Counted from the stretch's first letter, positions 41,841-50,426 are shown. The stretch is 64,000 bases of DNA from Nocardioides seonyuensis (GCF_004683965.1 NZ_CP038436.1:868001-932000), one strand, 5' to 3'. A program made the numbers and translations. The notes: generated by a model not told the origin, from the letters alone.

Positions 41841-43112
41841 TCAGAGGATGCCGGAGGCGACGAAGGCGTCGTAGGTGGGGGCGATGGTGGCCGCGGCGCC
41901 GACCCGGTCCGAGACGGCGTCGAGGGTCTTGAGACCGTGGCCGGTGTTGATCACCACGGTCTCGAGCGAGGTGTCGAGCTGACCGGACTCGACGAGCTTC
42001 TTCAGGACGCCGACCGTGGTGCCGCCCGCGGTCTCGGTGAAGATGCCCTCGGTGCGGGCGAGCAGCACGATCGCGTCGCGGACCTCGTCGTCGGTGATGT
42101 CCTCGACTGCGCCGCCGGTACGTCGGCAGATGTCGAGCACGTAGATGCCGTCAGCGGGATTGCCGATCGCCAGGCTCTTGGCGATGGTGTCGGGCTTGAC
42201 GGGGCGGATTGCGTCGGTGTCGGCCTTGTAGGCGACGCTCACCGGCGAGCAGCCCGTGGCCTGGGCACCGAAGATCCGGTAGGGCCTGTCGTCGACCAGG
42301 CCCAGTGCGATGAGCTCCTGGAAGGCCTTGTCGACCTTGGTCAGCTGCGAGCCCGAGGCGACCGGGATCACGATCTGGTCCGGGAGGCGCCAGCCCAGCT
42401 GCTCGGCGATCTCGTAGCCCAGCGTCTTCGACCCCTCCGCGTAGAACGGTCGGACGTTGACGTTGACGAAGGCCCAGCCGTCCTCCTCGCCGGCGATCTC
42501 GGAGGCGAGCCTGTTGACGTCGTCGTAGTTGCCGTCGACAGCCACCAGCTTGTCGGTGTAGACGGCGGAGTTGACCTGCTTGGGGTGCTCGAGGTCGCTC
42601 GGGATGAAGACGACGGTCCGGATGCCGGCGCGGGCGCCCGCGGCGGCGACGGCGTTGGCGAGGTTGCCGGTGCTGGGGCACGCGAAGACCTTGGCATCCA
42701 GCTCGCGGGCGGCGCTCAGCGCACAGGCCACCACGCGGTCCTTGAAGGAGTTCGTGGGGTTGGTCGAGTCGTCCTTGACCCACAGCTTCTCGAGCCCGAG
42801 CTCGCGGGCCAGGTTGTCGGCCCGGAGCAGCCGGGTGAAGCCCGGCTCGGTGTTGGGGCTCTGCTCGATGTCGACCGGCACCGGCAGCAGTGCCTTGTAG
42901 CGCCAGATGTTGGGGGGTCCGGCCTCGATCTCCTCGCGGGTGACCACGGGGAAGTCGTAGGCCACCTCGAGCGGGCCGAAGCAGTCAGGACAGGCGTACG
43001 ACGGGCCGAGCTCCACCTCGTTGCCGCACTCGCGGCATGCCAGGGCGCGGGCGTTGCCGAAGGCACCGGTCCGCAGGGATGGAGCGGTCTTCTCGGTCAC
43101 TGCAGCACTCAT
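41841..43112 (-). CDS. thrC: Threonine-synthase-like PLP enzyme with N-terminal zinc ribbon
   Basis: This 423-residue fold-type II PLP enzyme has a zinc ribbon at its N-terminus (Cys26, 29, 41 and 44) as in long-form ThrC and cysteate synthase. The PLP lysine is Lys124 (NPTNSFKDRVV), and the glycine loop is FACPSTGNLANAVAA. ThrC makes threonine from O-phosphohomoserine. The gene is headed by a class I SAM riboswitch and followed by a CysO-like sulfur carrier, which fits a methionine-side role better than threonine. Whether the enzyme makes threonine, homocysteine or both is open. The ATG at 43112 has AAGGAGG seven bases upstream, directly at the riboswitch edge. Confidence 0.85.
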   Translation of the reverse strand: MSAAVTEKTAPSLRTGAFGNARALACRECGNEVELGPSYACPDCFGPLEVAYDFPVVTREEIEAGPPNIWRYKALLPVPVDIEQSPNTEPGFTRLLRADNLARELGLEKLWVKDDSTNPTNSFKDRVVACALSAARELDAKVFACPSTGNLANAVAAAGARAGIRTVVFIPSDLEHPKQVNSAVYTDKLVAVDGNYDDVNRLASEIAGEEDGWAFVNVNVRPFYAEGSKTLGYEIAEQLGWRLPDQIVIPVASGSQLTKVDKAFQELIALGLVDDRPYRIFGAQATGCSPVSVAYKADTDAIRPVKPDTIAKSLAIGNPADGIYVLDICRRTGGAVEDITDDEVRDAIVLLARTEGIFTETAGGTTVGVLKKLVESGQLDTSLETVVINTGHGLKTLDAVSDRVGAAATIAPTYDAFVASGIL

Positions 43113-43126
43113 GCGAGATCCTCCTT

Positions 43127-43270
43127 CTCATCTGTCCCGGGCGGCCGTCGCACGGGTCGGATTTGGCACCGTTTCCGCGACCGGCCGCGCCCTTGGACGG
43201 GCACGGACGGGAGGTTCGTGGCGGTTGCCGGGACTTCAACGGGCCGTTCCCTCAGTCCCTCGTGATGAGT
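43127..43270 (-). promoter_or_regulatory. Class I SAM (S-box) riboswitch controlling the thrC-like gene
   Basis: Read on the minus strand, CTCATC (43264-43269) opens helix P1 and GATGAG (43127-43132) closes it. Between them lie ACGAG, GGGACT pairing with AGTCCC (P2), GAGGGAACGGCCC, the invariant GGCAACC, a long P3, GGTGCCAAATCC, and a small P4 (CCCG/CGGG). These are the conserved S-box blocks in order. P1 ends at the base before the AAGGAGG ribosome site (43120-43126), so SAM binding should hide it and stop translation. Confidence 0.9.
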
Positions 43271-43279
43271 TCGGGGCCA

Positions 43280-43285
43280 ACCCTA
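43280..43285 (-). promoter_or_regulatory. -10 box TAGGGT of the riboswitch-thrC transcript
   Basis: TAGGGT lies ten bases before the riboswitch, placing the start site just at the first base of the aptamer. Confidence 0.55.
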
Positions 43286-43356
43286 GGCGTGCCGTCTCAA
43301 CATGTGCACATCGCATCCACATCGTGGACATGGCTGTGCCACCCAGCGTGTGTCGC

Positions 43357-44205
43357 TCAGTGGGTGCGTTGGGACGCCCGGGCAGCGACGGCGAGCTCGC
43401 GCAGGAGCTCCATGACGCCGTCTGGCCCGGGGACCACCAGGTCGGCGAGCCTGGCCACCTCGGCCTGCTCGGTCGCCGAGCACACCGCAAGGGTCGGCAT
43501 GCCGTCGCGTCGCAGCTCGTGCAGGGCCTCGAAGGCCTCGACGTCCCCGAGGTCGTCGCCCGCGAAGACGAACCCACCGGCCTGGTGCTCCTCCACGAGG
43601 ACACGCACCGCATCGCCCTTCGTGGTGTCCCCCGACCGCACCTCGATCACGTGTCGTCCGGGCTCGATGGTGAGTCCATGGCGCTCGGCGAGCTGACGGA
43701 GGGGTTCCAGCAGGCGCTCGAAGGCTCCTGCCGGGTCGGGCATGCGCCTGGTGTGGATGCCCACGGCCAGCCCCTTCTCCTCGACGAAGGCGTCGGCTGC
43801 GCCGGCACTGCGCAGGACGGCGGGCAGCTCGCGCTCGAAGCTGGCCAGGCCGCGCGGTGGGCGCGGGGAGACCACCCTGCGCTCACCTGCGGACCAGCGC
43901 TCGTTGCCGTACTGCCCGAAGACGGAGAGCGACGTGCCGTGCTCGGCCATGGCACGCCCGAGCTCGTCCAGTGCACCCATGTCCACCGCCTGCCGCGCGG
44001 GGCGCCCGGTCACGATCGCGATCGCACGCACCACCTGGGAGACGTCAGCCAGCACGTCGCTGGCGTCGGCATGGATGCGCGCAGCCTCCGGGTCGTCGAC
44101 GATCGGGGCGAGGGTGCCGTCGAAGTCGAGGCCGACGACCGTCGAGGCAGCCACGGCGACCACGGCGTCGAAGCGCGAGCGGGCCTGCGCGGAGGTGAAC
44201 TCCAT
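43357..44205 (-). CDS. otsB: Trehalose-6-phosphate phosphatase OtsB
   Basis: This 282-residue HAD phosphatase has the nucleophile motif GLDFDGTLAPIVDD, AIVTGRPARQAVDM (motif II), and the late FVFAGDDLGDVEAFEAL (motif IV). It completes trehalose synthesis by removing phosphate from the OtsA product. The ATG at 44205 follows AAGGTGG. It is the last gene of an apparent operon with DUF3263 and LytR_C genes, and otsA is divergent from that operon 980 bases away. Confidence 0.9.
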   Translation of the reverse strand: MEFTSAQARSRFDAVVAVAASTVVGLDFDGTLAPIVDDPEAARIHADASDVLADVSQVVRAIAIVTGRPARQAVDMGALDELGRAMAEHGTSLSVFGQYGNERWSAGERRVVSPRPPRGLASFERELPAVLRSAGAADAFVEEKGLAVGIHTRRMPDPAGAFERLLEPLRQLAERHGLTIEPGRHVIEVRSGDTTKGDAVRVLVEEHQAGGFVFAGDDLGDVEAFEALHELRRDGMPTLAVCSATEQAEVARLADLVVPGPDGVMELLRELAVAARASQRTH

Positions 44206-44228
44206 GAGTCCACCTTCGCACGAGGGCT

Positions 44229-44702
44229 TCAGCCAGCCGCGTCCGCGGTGAGCACGACGGTGAGGCGGTCCATCTTCATGGGTGAGACGGCGAGGGCGGT
44301 GCGACCGAGTCCCAGGTCGAGCGCGAGCTGCTTGCCCGCCGCCTTGAGACGCGCGGGGTAGTAGACGGTCGAGGCAGGGATGGCGCCGTACCAGTTGTCC
44401 TCGCCCACGACCTGCCACCCGACCTGGGTGGCCCGGGAGGCGGTCCTGGCGGCGAGACCCTTGATGCCGGAGTTGTTGAAGACCTCGACGTAGACCTCGC
44501 CGCGGTTGACCCGCGGCTCAGGCTTCTTGGTGGCCGTCGGTGTGGCCTCGTGCGCGGGGGTGGTCGGCTCGGCGCTGGCGACCGTGGCCTGGTCGACCCG
44601 ACGCTCGGTCGGCTCCTCGGAGCGGGTGGCGAAGAAGGTGATGCTGGCCATGGCGACCGCGATGGCGGAGAGCATCACGATCGGGGAAGGGACAGACGCC
44701 AT
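44229..44702 (-). CDS. LytR_C-domain protein, membrane-anchored
   Basis: This 157-residue protein has an N-terminal helix (about 9-26, VMLSAIAVAMASITFF), a Thr/Pro/Ala linker, and a LytR_C domain (VYVEVFNNSGIKGLAARTAS, then VGWQVVGEDNWYG and STVYYPARLKAAGKQLA). LytR_C domains occur alone or at the end of LytR-CpsA-Psr wall-polymer ligases; the exact role is unknown. It lies 10 bases after the DUF3263 gene and 23 before otsB, so all three are probably one transcript. Confidence 0.85.
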   Translation of the reverse strand: MASVPSPIVMLSAIAVAMASITFFATRSEEPTERRVDQATVASAEPTTPAHEATPTATKKPEPRVNRGEVYVEVFNNSGIKGLAARTASRATQVGWQVVGEDNWYGAIPASTVYYPARLKAAGKQLALDLGLGRTALAVSPMKMDRLTVVLTADAAG

Positions 44703-44712
44703 CGAAACGCTC

Positions 44713-45006
44713 TCAGAGCTCGAAGCCGAGGCGGCGCGCAGAGCGCTGTCGCTGCCGAGAGGTACGGAGCCGGCGCAGCCGCCGCACGAGCAGTGGGTCT
44801 GCCTCGAGGGCCTCAGGGCGGTCGATCAGGGCGTTGAGGACCTGGTAGTAGCGGGTGGAGGACATGTCGAACTTCTCGCGGACCGCCTGCTCCTTGGCAC
44901 CGGCGTACTTCCACCAGTGGCGCTCGAACTCGAGGATCTCGCGGTCACGCTGACTCAGCGCGGCCTCGCCGTCCTGCTCGACGACGAACTGCTTCGCGGC
45001 GTCCAT
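44713..45006 (-). CDS. DUF3263 protein, likely small DNA-binding regulator
   Basis: This 97-residue protein has the family core LSQRDREILEFERHWWKYAG, then AKEQAVREKFDMSSTRYYQVLNAL, which looks like a helix-turn-helix. The C-terminus is very basic (RRLRRLRTSRQRQRSARR). The family is widespread in actinobacteria and its target is not established. It starts the operon with LytR_C and otsB; TAGAGT (45058-45063) lies 52 bases before the ATG, and GGAGGAG lies about 10 bases before it. Confidence 0.85.
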   Translation of the reverse strand: MDAAKQFVVEQDGEAALSQRDREILEFERHWWKYAGAKEQAVREKFDMSSTRYYQVLNALIDRPEALEADPLLVRRLRRLRTSRQRQRSARRLGFEL

Positions 45007-45057
45007 GTGCCTGTCTCCTCCCGATCGACCCGGGCCCGCCGTCAGCGGGCAGGCCCC

Positions 45058-45063
45058 ACTCTA
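45058..45063 (-). promoter_or_regulatory. -10 box TAGAGT of the DUF3263-LytR_C-otsB operon
   Basis: TAGAGT with a leader of about 45 bases and a GGAGGAG ribosome site before 45006. This is a led, not leaderless, transcript. Confidence 0.45.
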
Positions 45064-45172
45064 GGCGACGAACCACAACGATGTCATTCGCCTCCGGCGA
45101 GTCGTCTGGACATTTGACCGTCCGCACGGGCATGCCGCGTGGTCGTGCGTGATGTGCAACACCCCGGACACG

Positions 45173-45178
45173 TAGGGT
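45173..45178 (+). promoter_or_regulatory. -10 box TAGGGT of otsA
   Basis: TAGGGT lies six bases before the GTG at 45185, which fits a leaderless transcript. Confidence 0.5.
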
Positions 45179-45184
45179 GGTCCC

Positions 45185-46603
45185 GTGAGCGCCCAGGACA
45201 AGGCAGACCTCGTCATCGTGGCCAACCGTCTGCCCGTGGACCGGTTCCGGCTCCCCGACGGCAGCCACGAGTGGAGGCGCTCCCCCGGAGGGCTGGTCAC
45301 CGCCCTGGAGCCGGTGATGCGTTCCGGGGACGGCGCCTGGATCGGTTGGCCCGGCTCACCGGACGACGACCTGGAGCCCTTCGTCGAGGACGGCATGCAG
45401 CTGGTCCCCGTCCACCTCAGCGCCCAGGAGGTCGAAGAGTTCTACGAGGGGTTCTCCAACGGGACCCTATGGCCGCTCTACCACGACGTCGTCGCCAAGC
45501 CTGAGTTCCACCGCGAGTGGTGGGACGCCTACGTCACGGTCAACCGGCGCTTCGCCGAGCGCGTGGCCTCGGTCGCGGCCAAGGGTGCGACCGTGTGGGT
45601 GCAGGACTACCAGCTCCAGCTCGTGCCGCAGATGCTGCGCGACCTGCGCTCCGACCTCTCGATCGGCTTCTACCTCCACATCCCGTTCCCTCCCGCGGAG
45701 CTGTTCTCCCAGCTGCCGTGGCGCCGGCAGATCCTCGAGGGCCTCCTCGGCGCCGACCTGATCGGCTTCCAGCGCACCGGCGCGGCGGCCAACTTCGTCA
45801 GGCTCGTCCGCAGCCGCGTCGGCCACAAGACCCACCGCGACACCATCACGCTGCCCGAGGGACGCGTGGTGCGGGCTGCGGCCTTCCCGATCTCGATCGA
45901 CTCCGCCGGCTTCGAGGAGCTGGCGCGGTCCGAGGGCGTGACGAGGCGGGCCGAGGAGATCCGCCGGGCCCTGGGCAGCCCGCGCAAGATCTTCCTCGGC
46001 ATCGACCGGCTCGACTACACCAAGGGCATCTACGCCCGGCTCAAGGCGTTCGGCGAGCTCATCCGCGATGGAAGGCTCGATGTCGAGGACGCCGTGTTCG
46101 TCCAGGTGGCGACTCCTTCGCGCGAGCGCGTGGAGCAGTACCGCATCCTGCGTGACGACATCGACCGACTGGTGGGGCAGATCAACGGCGACCTCGGCAG
46201 GATCGGCCGGCCGGCGATCTCCTACATGCACTCCTCCTACCCCCGTGAGGAGATGGCCGCGCTCTACCGCGCCGCCGACATCATGGTCGTCACCCCCTAC
46301 CGGGACGGCATGAACCTCGTGGCCAAGGAGTACGTCGCCTGCCGCTTCGAGAACGACGGGGCGCTGGTCCTCTCCGAGTTCGCCGGCGCCGCCGACGAGC
46401 TCAAGCAGGCCTGGCTGATCAACCCCTACGACATCAACGGCATCAAGGACGCGCTGATGGCCGCCTTCCACTCCGACGCGAAGGAGCAGACCAAGCGGAT
46501 GCGTGCCATGCGCAAGACGATCGTCGAGCACGACGTCGCCGAGTGGGCGGCGTCGTTCCTCTCGTGCCTCGAGGAGGCCGACTCCCTCAGGGGCAGGGCG
46601 TAG
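45185..46603 (+). CDS. otsA: Trehalose-6-phosphate synthase OtsA
   Basis: This 472-residue GT20 enzyme has [15 protein letters not shown] (nucleotide-sugar loop), [42 protein letters not shown], and the C-terminal [18 protein letters not shown], all core motifs of OtsA. It joins UDP- (or GDP/ADP-) glucose with glucose 6-phosphate; OtsB on the other strand removes the phosphate. Trehalose serves as osmoprotectant and, in many actinobacteria, in cell-envelope lipids. It ends 21 bases from the convergent FMN protein gene. Confidence 0.95.
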   Translation: MSAQDKADLVIVANRLPVDRFRLPDGSHEWRRSPGGLVTALEPVMRSGDGAWIGWPGSPDDDLEPFVEDGMQLVPVHLSAQEVEEFYEGFSNGTLWPLYHDVVAKPEFHREWWDAYVTVNRRFAERVASVAAKGATVWVQDYQLQLVPQMLRDLRSDLSIGFYLHIPFPPAELFSQLPWRRQILEGLLGADLIGFQRTGAAANFVRLVRSRVGHKTHRDTITLPEGRVVRAAAFPISIDSAGFEELARSEGVTRRAEEIRRALGSPRKIFLGIDRLDYTKGIYARLKAFGELIRDGRLDVEDAVFVQVATPSRERVEQYRILRDDIDRLVGQINGDLGRIGRPAISYMHSSYPREEMAALYRAADIMVVTPYRDGMNLVAKEYVACRFENDGALVLSEFAGAADELKQAWLINPYDINGIKDALMAAFHSDAKEQTKRMRAMRKTIVEHDVAEWAASFLSCLEEADSLRGRA

Positions 46604-46624
46604 CCGCAGCGGCGCACGCCGAGG

Positions 46625-48181
46625 TCAGCCGCGAGCGGCCGGGGTGCGGGCCTCCTGGGGGCCGACGTTCAGCATGATCTCGGTGATCTCCTCCGCCAGC
46701 GCGGGCGACACCGTGCCCCACTTGCGCCCGTAGCCGAAGACGTCCCGCAGGGGCCGGCTCGACTGGAGCCCGTCGATGAGGTCGATGTCGTCGGCGGTGA
46801 TCAGGCCGGGGTGGGCGACGCCGACGGCCTCGGAGACCTTCAGGAGGTCGCGACGCAGGGTCTTGACGTAGTTGGCGCACCGGGCGGCCTTCAGCTGGGG
46901 GTCCAGTCCCCTCATGAGCCACGCGTCCTGGGTGGCCACCCCGGTGGGGCACTTGTCGGTGTGGCACTTCTGCGCCTGGATGCAGCCGATCGCGAGCATC
47001 GCCTCCCGGCCGACGTTGATCATGTCGCAGCCGAGGGCGAACGCCACCAGCGCGTTGTCGGGGAGTCCCAGCTTCCCCGCGCCGATGAAGGTGATGTCGT
47101 CGCACAGCCCGGCGTCGGCGAAACGCTTGTAGACCTTCGAGAACGCGACCCGGAACGGGAAGGCCACGGAGTCGGCGAAGACCAGGGGCGCTGCGCCCGT
47201 GCCGCCCTCGCCGCCGTCGATGTTGATGAAGTCGACCATGCGCTCGGGCCCCATCGCCGCGATCAGGTCGTCCCAGAAGTCCATGTTGCCGACCGCGGAC
47301 TTGATCCCGACCGGCAGTCCCGTCTCGGTGGCCACCATCTCGACGAAGTCGAGCATGGAGTCGACGTCGCTGAAGACCCGGTGCCGCGAGGGCGACGCGC
47401 AGTCGACGCCGGGCTGGATGCCCCTGATCTCGGCGATCTCCTGGGTGACCTTGGCGGCCGGCAGCATCCCGCCGAGCCCGGGCTTGGCCCCCTGGGAGAG
47501 CTTGATCTCGATCATCTTCACCGGTGCCGACGCGACCAGGTCCTTGAGTCGCGCGAGGTCGAAGTTCCCGTCGGCGTCGCGGCAGCCGAAGTAGGCCGTG
47601 CCGATCTGGAAGACGAGGTCGCCGCCTTGGCGGTGGTGGGGCGAGAGTGCGCCCTCGCCGGTGTTCTGCATGCACCCCGCCAGGCGCGCGCCCTCGTTGA
47701 GCGCGACGATGGCGTTGCTGGACAACGACCCGAAGCTCATCCCCGAGAGGTTCACGACCGAGTCCGGGCGGAAGGCCCCGGCACGCTTCCGGGGTCCACC
47801 CACGACCTTGGCCACCGGCAGCGGCGTCTCCTCGCCGGCGTGCGACGAGGTCGGCGGCGCGACCTGGGCGAAGGTGCGGTGCTTGATGATCGGGTAGCCG
47901 CTCTGGGTCTCGAGGTCGTTGTCCGTGCCGAACCCGAAGTAGTTGTTCTGCAGCTTGGCCGAGGCGTAGACCCAGCGACGCTGGTCGCGGCTGAACGGTC
48001 GCTCCTCGTCGTTGCTCGTGACGATGTACTGGCGGAGCTCAGGACCGACCGACTCCAGCAGGTAGCGGAAGTTGGCGATCACCGGGAAGTTGCGCTTGAG
48101 CGCGTGCTCCTTCTGGGCGAGGTCTCGCGCCGCCACCGCCCCGACCACTGCGGCTCCGAGTGCTGCCAGCGCCTTCATCAT
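46625..48181 (-). CDS. FMN-binding glutamate-synthase-family protein
   Basis: This 518-residue protein has an N-terminal membrane helix (about 2-22), then the glutamate synthase alpha-like barrel: VVNLSGMSFGSLSSNAIVAL, GEGALSPHHRQGGDLVFQIG, IEIKLSQGAKPGLGGMLP and INIDGGEGGTGAAPLVFAD. QKCHTDKCPTGVATQ carries the 3Fe-4S cysteines. It lacks the glutaminase domain, so it is not a full GltB; members of this branch are stand-alone FMN/FeS enzymes of unknown substrate. The ATG at 48181 is preceded by TAGACC seven bases upstream, a weak -10. A longer frame to 48364 is unlikely. Confidence 0.85.
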   Translation of the reverse strand: MMKALAALGAAVVGAVAARDLAQKEHALKRNFPVIANFRYLLESVGPELRQYIVTSNDEERPFSRDQRRWVYASAKLQNNYFGFGTDNDLETQSGYPIIKHRTFAQVAPPTSSHAGEETPLPVAKVVGGPRKRAGAFRPDSVVNLSGMSFGSLSSNAIVALNEGARLAGCMQNTGEGALSPHHRQGGDLVFQIGTAYFGCRDADGNFDLARLKDLVASAPVKMIEIKLSQGAKPGLGGMLPAAKVTQEIAEIRGIQPGVDCASPSRHRVFSDVDSMLDFVEMVATETGLPVGIKSAVGNMDFWDDLIAAMGPERMVDFINIDGGEGGTGAAPLVFADSVAFPFRVAFSKVYKRFADAGLCDDITFIGAGKLGLPDNALVAFALGCDMINVGREAMLAIGCIQAQKCHTDKCPTGVATQDAWLMRGLDPQLKAARCANYVKTLRRDLLKVSEAVGVAHPGLITADDIDLIDGLQSSRPLRDVFGYGRKWGTVSPALAEEITEIMLNVGPQEARTPAARG

Positions 48182-48239
48182 GGGAACAGGTCTAGTCCCC
48201 CGCGATGACGATGTCGAGGCACGCGGGCCGGCCGACGGC

Positions 48240-48986
48240 TCAGACGAGCTCGCCGCGCGCCACGCTGACCCCGGAGTGGGTGGGGTCGCCGTCGTCGGGC
48301 TCGACCGAGATGTCGAGGATGCGGTAGCCCTCCTCGAGCAGGCGGGCCGGCACCTCGAAGTCACCCTCGTCGCCGCTGGCGAGGAAGCCCAGTGACACCA
48401 TCCGGGTGCCGTCGAGGTTGAGCAGCCACACCTCCCGCAGCTGGTCCTCCGCCTCCTCCAGCGAGCTCGCCTCCACGTGGACGGTCACCACGCCGTCCGA
48501 CTCCTCGACGCGCGCCCCGCCCCGCGGGTCGCTGCCCTCGACGGTGGTGAGCTCGGCCGAGGCCAGCACCTCAACCTCGTCCGTCGGAGCCGCCTCCTCA
48601 CTGATCACGTTGCCCACGCCCACGCCGACGACGAGGGCGGCTGCGGCAGCCAGGCCCGCCGCCCACAGCGGAATGCCTCGGCGTCGTACGGACCGGGCCT
48701 CCCTGCGCTCCTCCAGGTCGTCGGTGGAGCGAGTGGCCCGGGTCGAGGACTCCGGGTCGCTCTCGCCCACGTCACCCAGCGCCTCGGCGAGCACCCGCTC
48801 GCGCAGACCGGCAGGAGGGGCCACCAGCGGCTCGGCACCGGCCAGTCGGCGTACGTCGGCCAGGGAGGCGAGCAGGGCCGCACAGTCGGCGCAGTCGAGC
48901 AGGTGCTCGCGCAGGTGGTCGGGCACCTCCGTCGTGGCGTCGTCGAGGGCGAGGACGGCCAGGTCCTCGATGTCAACGTGACTCAT
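48240..48986 (-). CDS. Anti-sigma factor with zinc-binding head (RskA-like)
   Basis: This 248-residue protein has a cytoplasmic head with HLREHLLDCADCAALL (the HxxxCxxC zinc motif of ZAS anti-sigma factors), a membrane helix (about 103-122), and an extracellular domain (about 140-248, VTVHVEASSLEEAEDQLREV, then VWLLNLDGTRMVSLGFL) like the C-terminal domain of RskA/RsmA. It overlaps the ECF sigma gene by 14 bases and should bind that sigma until a signal, probably by regulated proteolysis, releases it. The fasciclin gene upstream is a likely target. Confidence 0.85.
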   Translation of the reverse strand: MSHVDIEDLAVLALDDATTEVPDHLREHLLDCADCAALLASLADVRRLAGAEPLVAPPAGLRERVLAEALGDVGESDPESSTRATRSTDDLEERREARSVRRRGIPLWAAGLAAAAALVVGVGVGNVISEEAAPTDEVEVLASAELTTVEGSDPRGGARVEESDGVVTVHVEASSLEEAEDQLREVWLLNLDGTRMVSLGFLASGDEGDFEVPARLLEEGYRILDISVEPDDGDPTHSGVSVARGELV

Positions 48987-49569
48987 GGCGCACCCCCTGG
49001 AGGTGGTCGTGGAGCTGGATGAGGCCACGGCGCACGTGGCTCTTGACGGTGCCGAGCGGCAGACCGGTGGAGGTCGCGATCTCGGCGTGGGAGAGCTCCT
49101 CCCAGAACGCCAGGAACATGATGGTGCGGCGCGGCTCCGGGAGCTCCTGGACGGCCTGTCGCAGCACGAGGCGCTCGGCGACGTCGGAGTCCGGGTCGGA
49201 CTTGCGCAGGTCGGTGGTGGCAGGATCCGGTGTGGCAGCGACAGCAGCGACACGTCGGGCGTCACGCGCGCGGAGTGCCCTGACGTCGGCGATCTTGTTG
49301 CGGGCGATCCCGAGGAGCCATGCCGGCAGTGCGCTCGGGCTCGGCGTCAGCGTGTGACGACTCCGCCACGCGGCGACGAACACCTGCTGGGTGACCTCCT
49401 CGGCGTCGTGGACGTCGTTGAGGGCCCGGAGGGCGAACGAGTGGACCAACGCCGACCATCGGTCGAAGACCTCCGCCAGGACCGACTCGTCACCGGCGAC
49501 CAGGCGCGCGGACAACGAGCGGACGGAGTCGTCCGTCTCCTCGTCGACCGTTGACGCCGCTCTGACCAC
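48973..49569 (-). CDS. ECF sigma factor (SigK-like context)
   Basis: This 198-residue sigma factor has region 2 (FDRWSALVHSFALRALNDVH, then DAEEVTQQVFVAAW and LLGIARNKIADVRALRAR) and region 4 (LPEPRRTIMFLAFWEELSHA, then TGLPLGTVKSHVRRGL). The GTG at 49569 lies six bases after TACGGT; the frame runs on to 49620 but that part precedes the promoter. Its gene overlaps the anti-sigma gene and follows a fasciclin gene, the same set of functions as SigK, RskA and MPT70/83 in M. tuberculosis. Confidence 0.88.
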   Translation of the reverse strand: MVRAASTVDEETDDSVRSLSARLVAGDESVLAEVFDRWSALVHSFALRALNDVHDAEEVTQQVFVAAWRSRHTLTPSPSALPAWLLGIARNKIADVRALRARDARRVAAVAATPDPATTDLRKSDPDSDVAERLVLRQAVQELPEPRRTIMFLAFWEELSHAEIATSTGLPLGTVKSHVRRGLIQLHDHLQGVRHESR

Positions 49570-49575
49570 GGCGCC

Positions 49576-49581
49576 ACCGTA
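49576..49581 (-). promoter_or_regulatory. -10 box TACGGT of the ECF sigma gene
   Basis: TACGGT lies six bases before the GTG at 49569, which fits a leaderless transcript. Confidence 0.5.
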
Positions 49582-49659
49582 CCCGCGAGCACGCTGGGTG
49601 GGGAGCAGCAGGATGCCCATCTGCTCCCCACCCCGGTCTCGCCTCGGGTCCTCGGACCG

Positions 49660-50298
49660 TCAGAGGTTGATCGGCCGCAGGACGCGGTCGACGCCGTGGG
49701 CGACCTGCTTGTTGCCCTTGTTGACGTCGATGGCCTTGAGGACGACCCGCGCGTCGCGGTCGTCACGGTCGCGGTCCTTGAGCGTGATCGTCAGCGGGTG
49801 CTGGCGGATCTTGACCTTCACGGTGGCGCCCGCGGCGGTCTTCAGGCGCGCACCGTCGGCCTTGAGCACCTTGTTGCTGGTCAGCGTCTTGCCCGCGACG
49901 ACGTGGTAGAGCAGGACGGTCTCGATGGTGTCGACGCCCGCGGCCTCGACCAGGGTGCTGAAGACCTTCTTCTCGCTCCTGATGGTCTTGCCGGTCAGGT
50001 CCTTGGCCAGCAGGCGGAAGGCCTGGTCGGTCGGGGCGAACGCCGTCAGGCGCGTCGAGCCGTCCGCGAGCAGGGCCACCGGGGTGTCCGGCTTGGCGCC
50101 GATCACCGCGAGCGCGGCCTCGGTCACGATGTCGAAGTCCTTGGCGTTCTTGTCGAACTTGTTGCCGTCGGAGGTGAGGACCTCGGCGAGGCTGGTCTCG
50201 CCCGGGGCCACCTGGGCCGAGGCGGTGGTCATGGTGGCCGGAACCGCTCCGACGGCGAGAGCCAGGGAGCCGATGACGATACGGGCACTGCGCTTCAT
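49660..50298 (-). CDS. Secreted fasciclin-domain protein (MPT70/83-like)
   Basis: This 212-residue protein has a signal peptide (about 1-29, ARIVIGSLALAVGAVPATMT up to ASA) and one fasciclin (FAS1) domain: DFDIVTEAALAVIGAKPDTP, LTAFAPTDQAFRLLA (H1 motif) and LLYHVVAGKTL (YH motif). FAS1 domains bind cell surfaces or matrix. No lipobox is seen, so it should be released like MPT70. I start at the ATG at 50298, with AAAGG upstream. It lies upstream of the ECF sigma gene on the same strand, and control by that sigma is inferred. Confidence 0.88.
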   Translation of the reverse strand: MKRSARIVIGSLALAVGAVPATMTTASAQVAPGETSLAEVLTSDGNKFDKNAKDFDIVTEAALAVIGAKPDTPVALLADGSTRLTAFAPTDQAFRLLAKDLTGKTIRSEKKVFSTLVEAAGVDTIETVLLYHVVAGKTLTSNKVLKADGARLKTAAGATVKVKIRQHPLTITLKDRDRDDRDARVVLKAIDVNKGNKQVAHGVDRVLRPINL

Positions 50299-50413
50299 GG
50301 GAGGAGCCTTTCGTCGGGGGCGCCGTGTCGCGCCCGTCGACTTCTTCTCGGCCACCAGCACCCCTGCGGATGCACCCGGCTGGAACTTTTTCTGCGGCAC
50401 GCTCAGGGACGCG

Positions 50414-50419
50414 TAGATT
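50414..50419 (+). promoter_or_regulatory. -10 box TAGATT of the PhaC-like hydrolase gene
   Basis: TAGATT lies seven bases before the ATG at 50427, which fits a leaderless transcript. Confidence 0.5.
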
Positions 50420-50426
50420 TCGCTCC

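Noticed and set aside
46625..48364. Longer start for the FMN glutamate-synthase-like protein at 48364
   Set aside because: The added 61 residues are Ser/Arg/Thr-rich without motif and overlap the anti-sigma gene's end; the family starts with the helix at 48181.
49629..49665. Terminator after the fasciclin gene (GGTCC-TC-GGACC)
   Set aside because: The stem is only five bases with a two-base loop, too weak to report as a feature.
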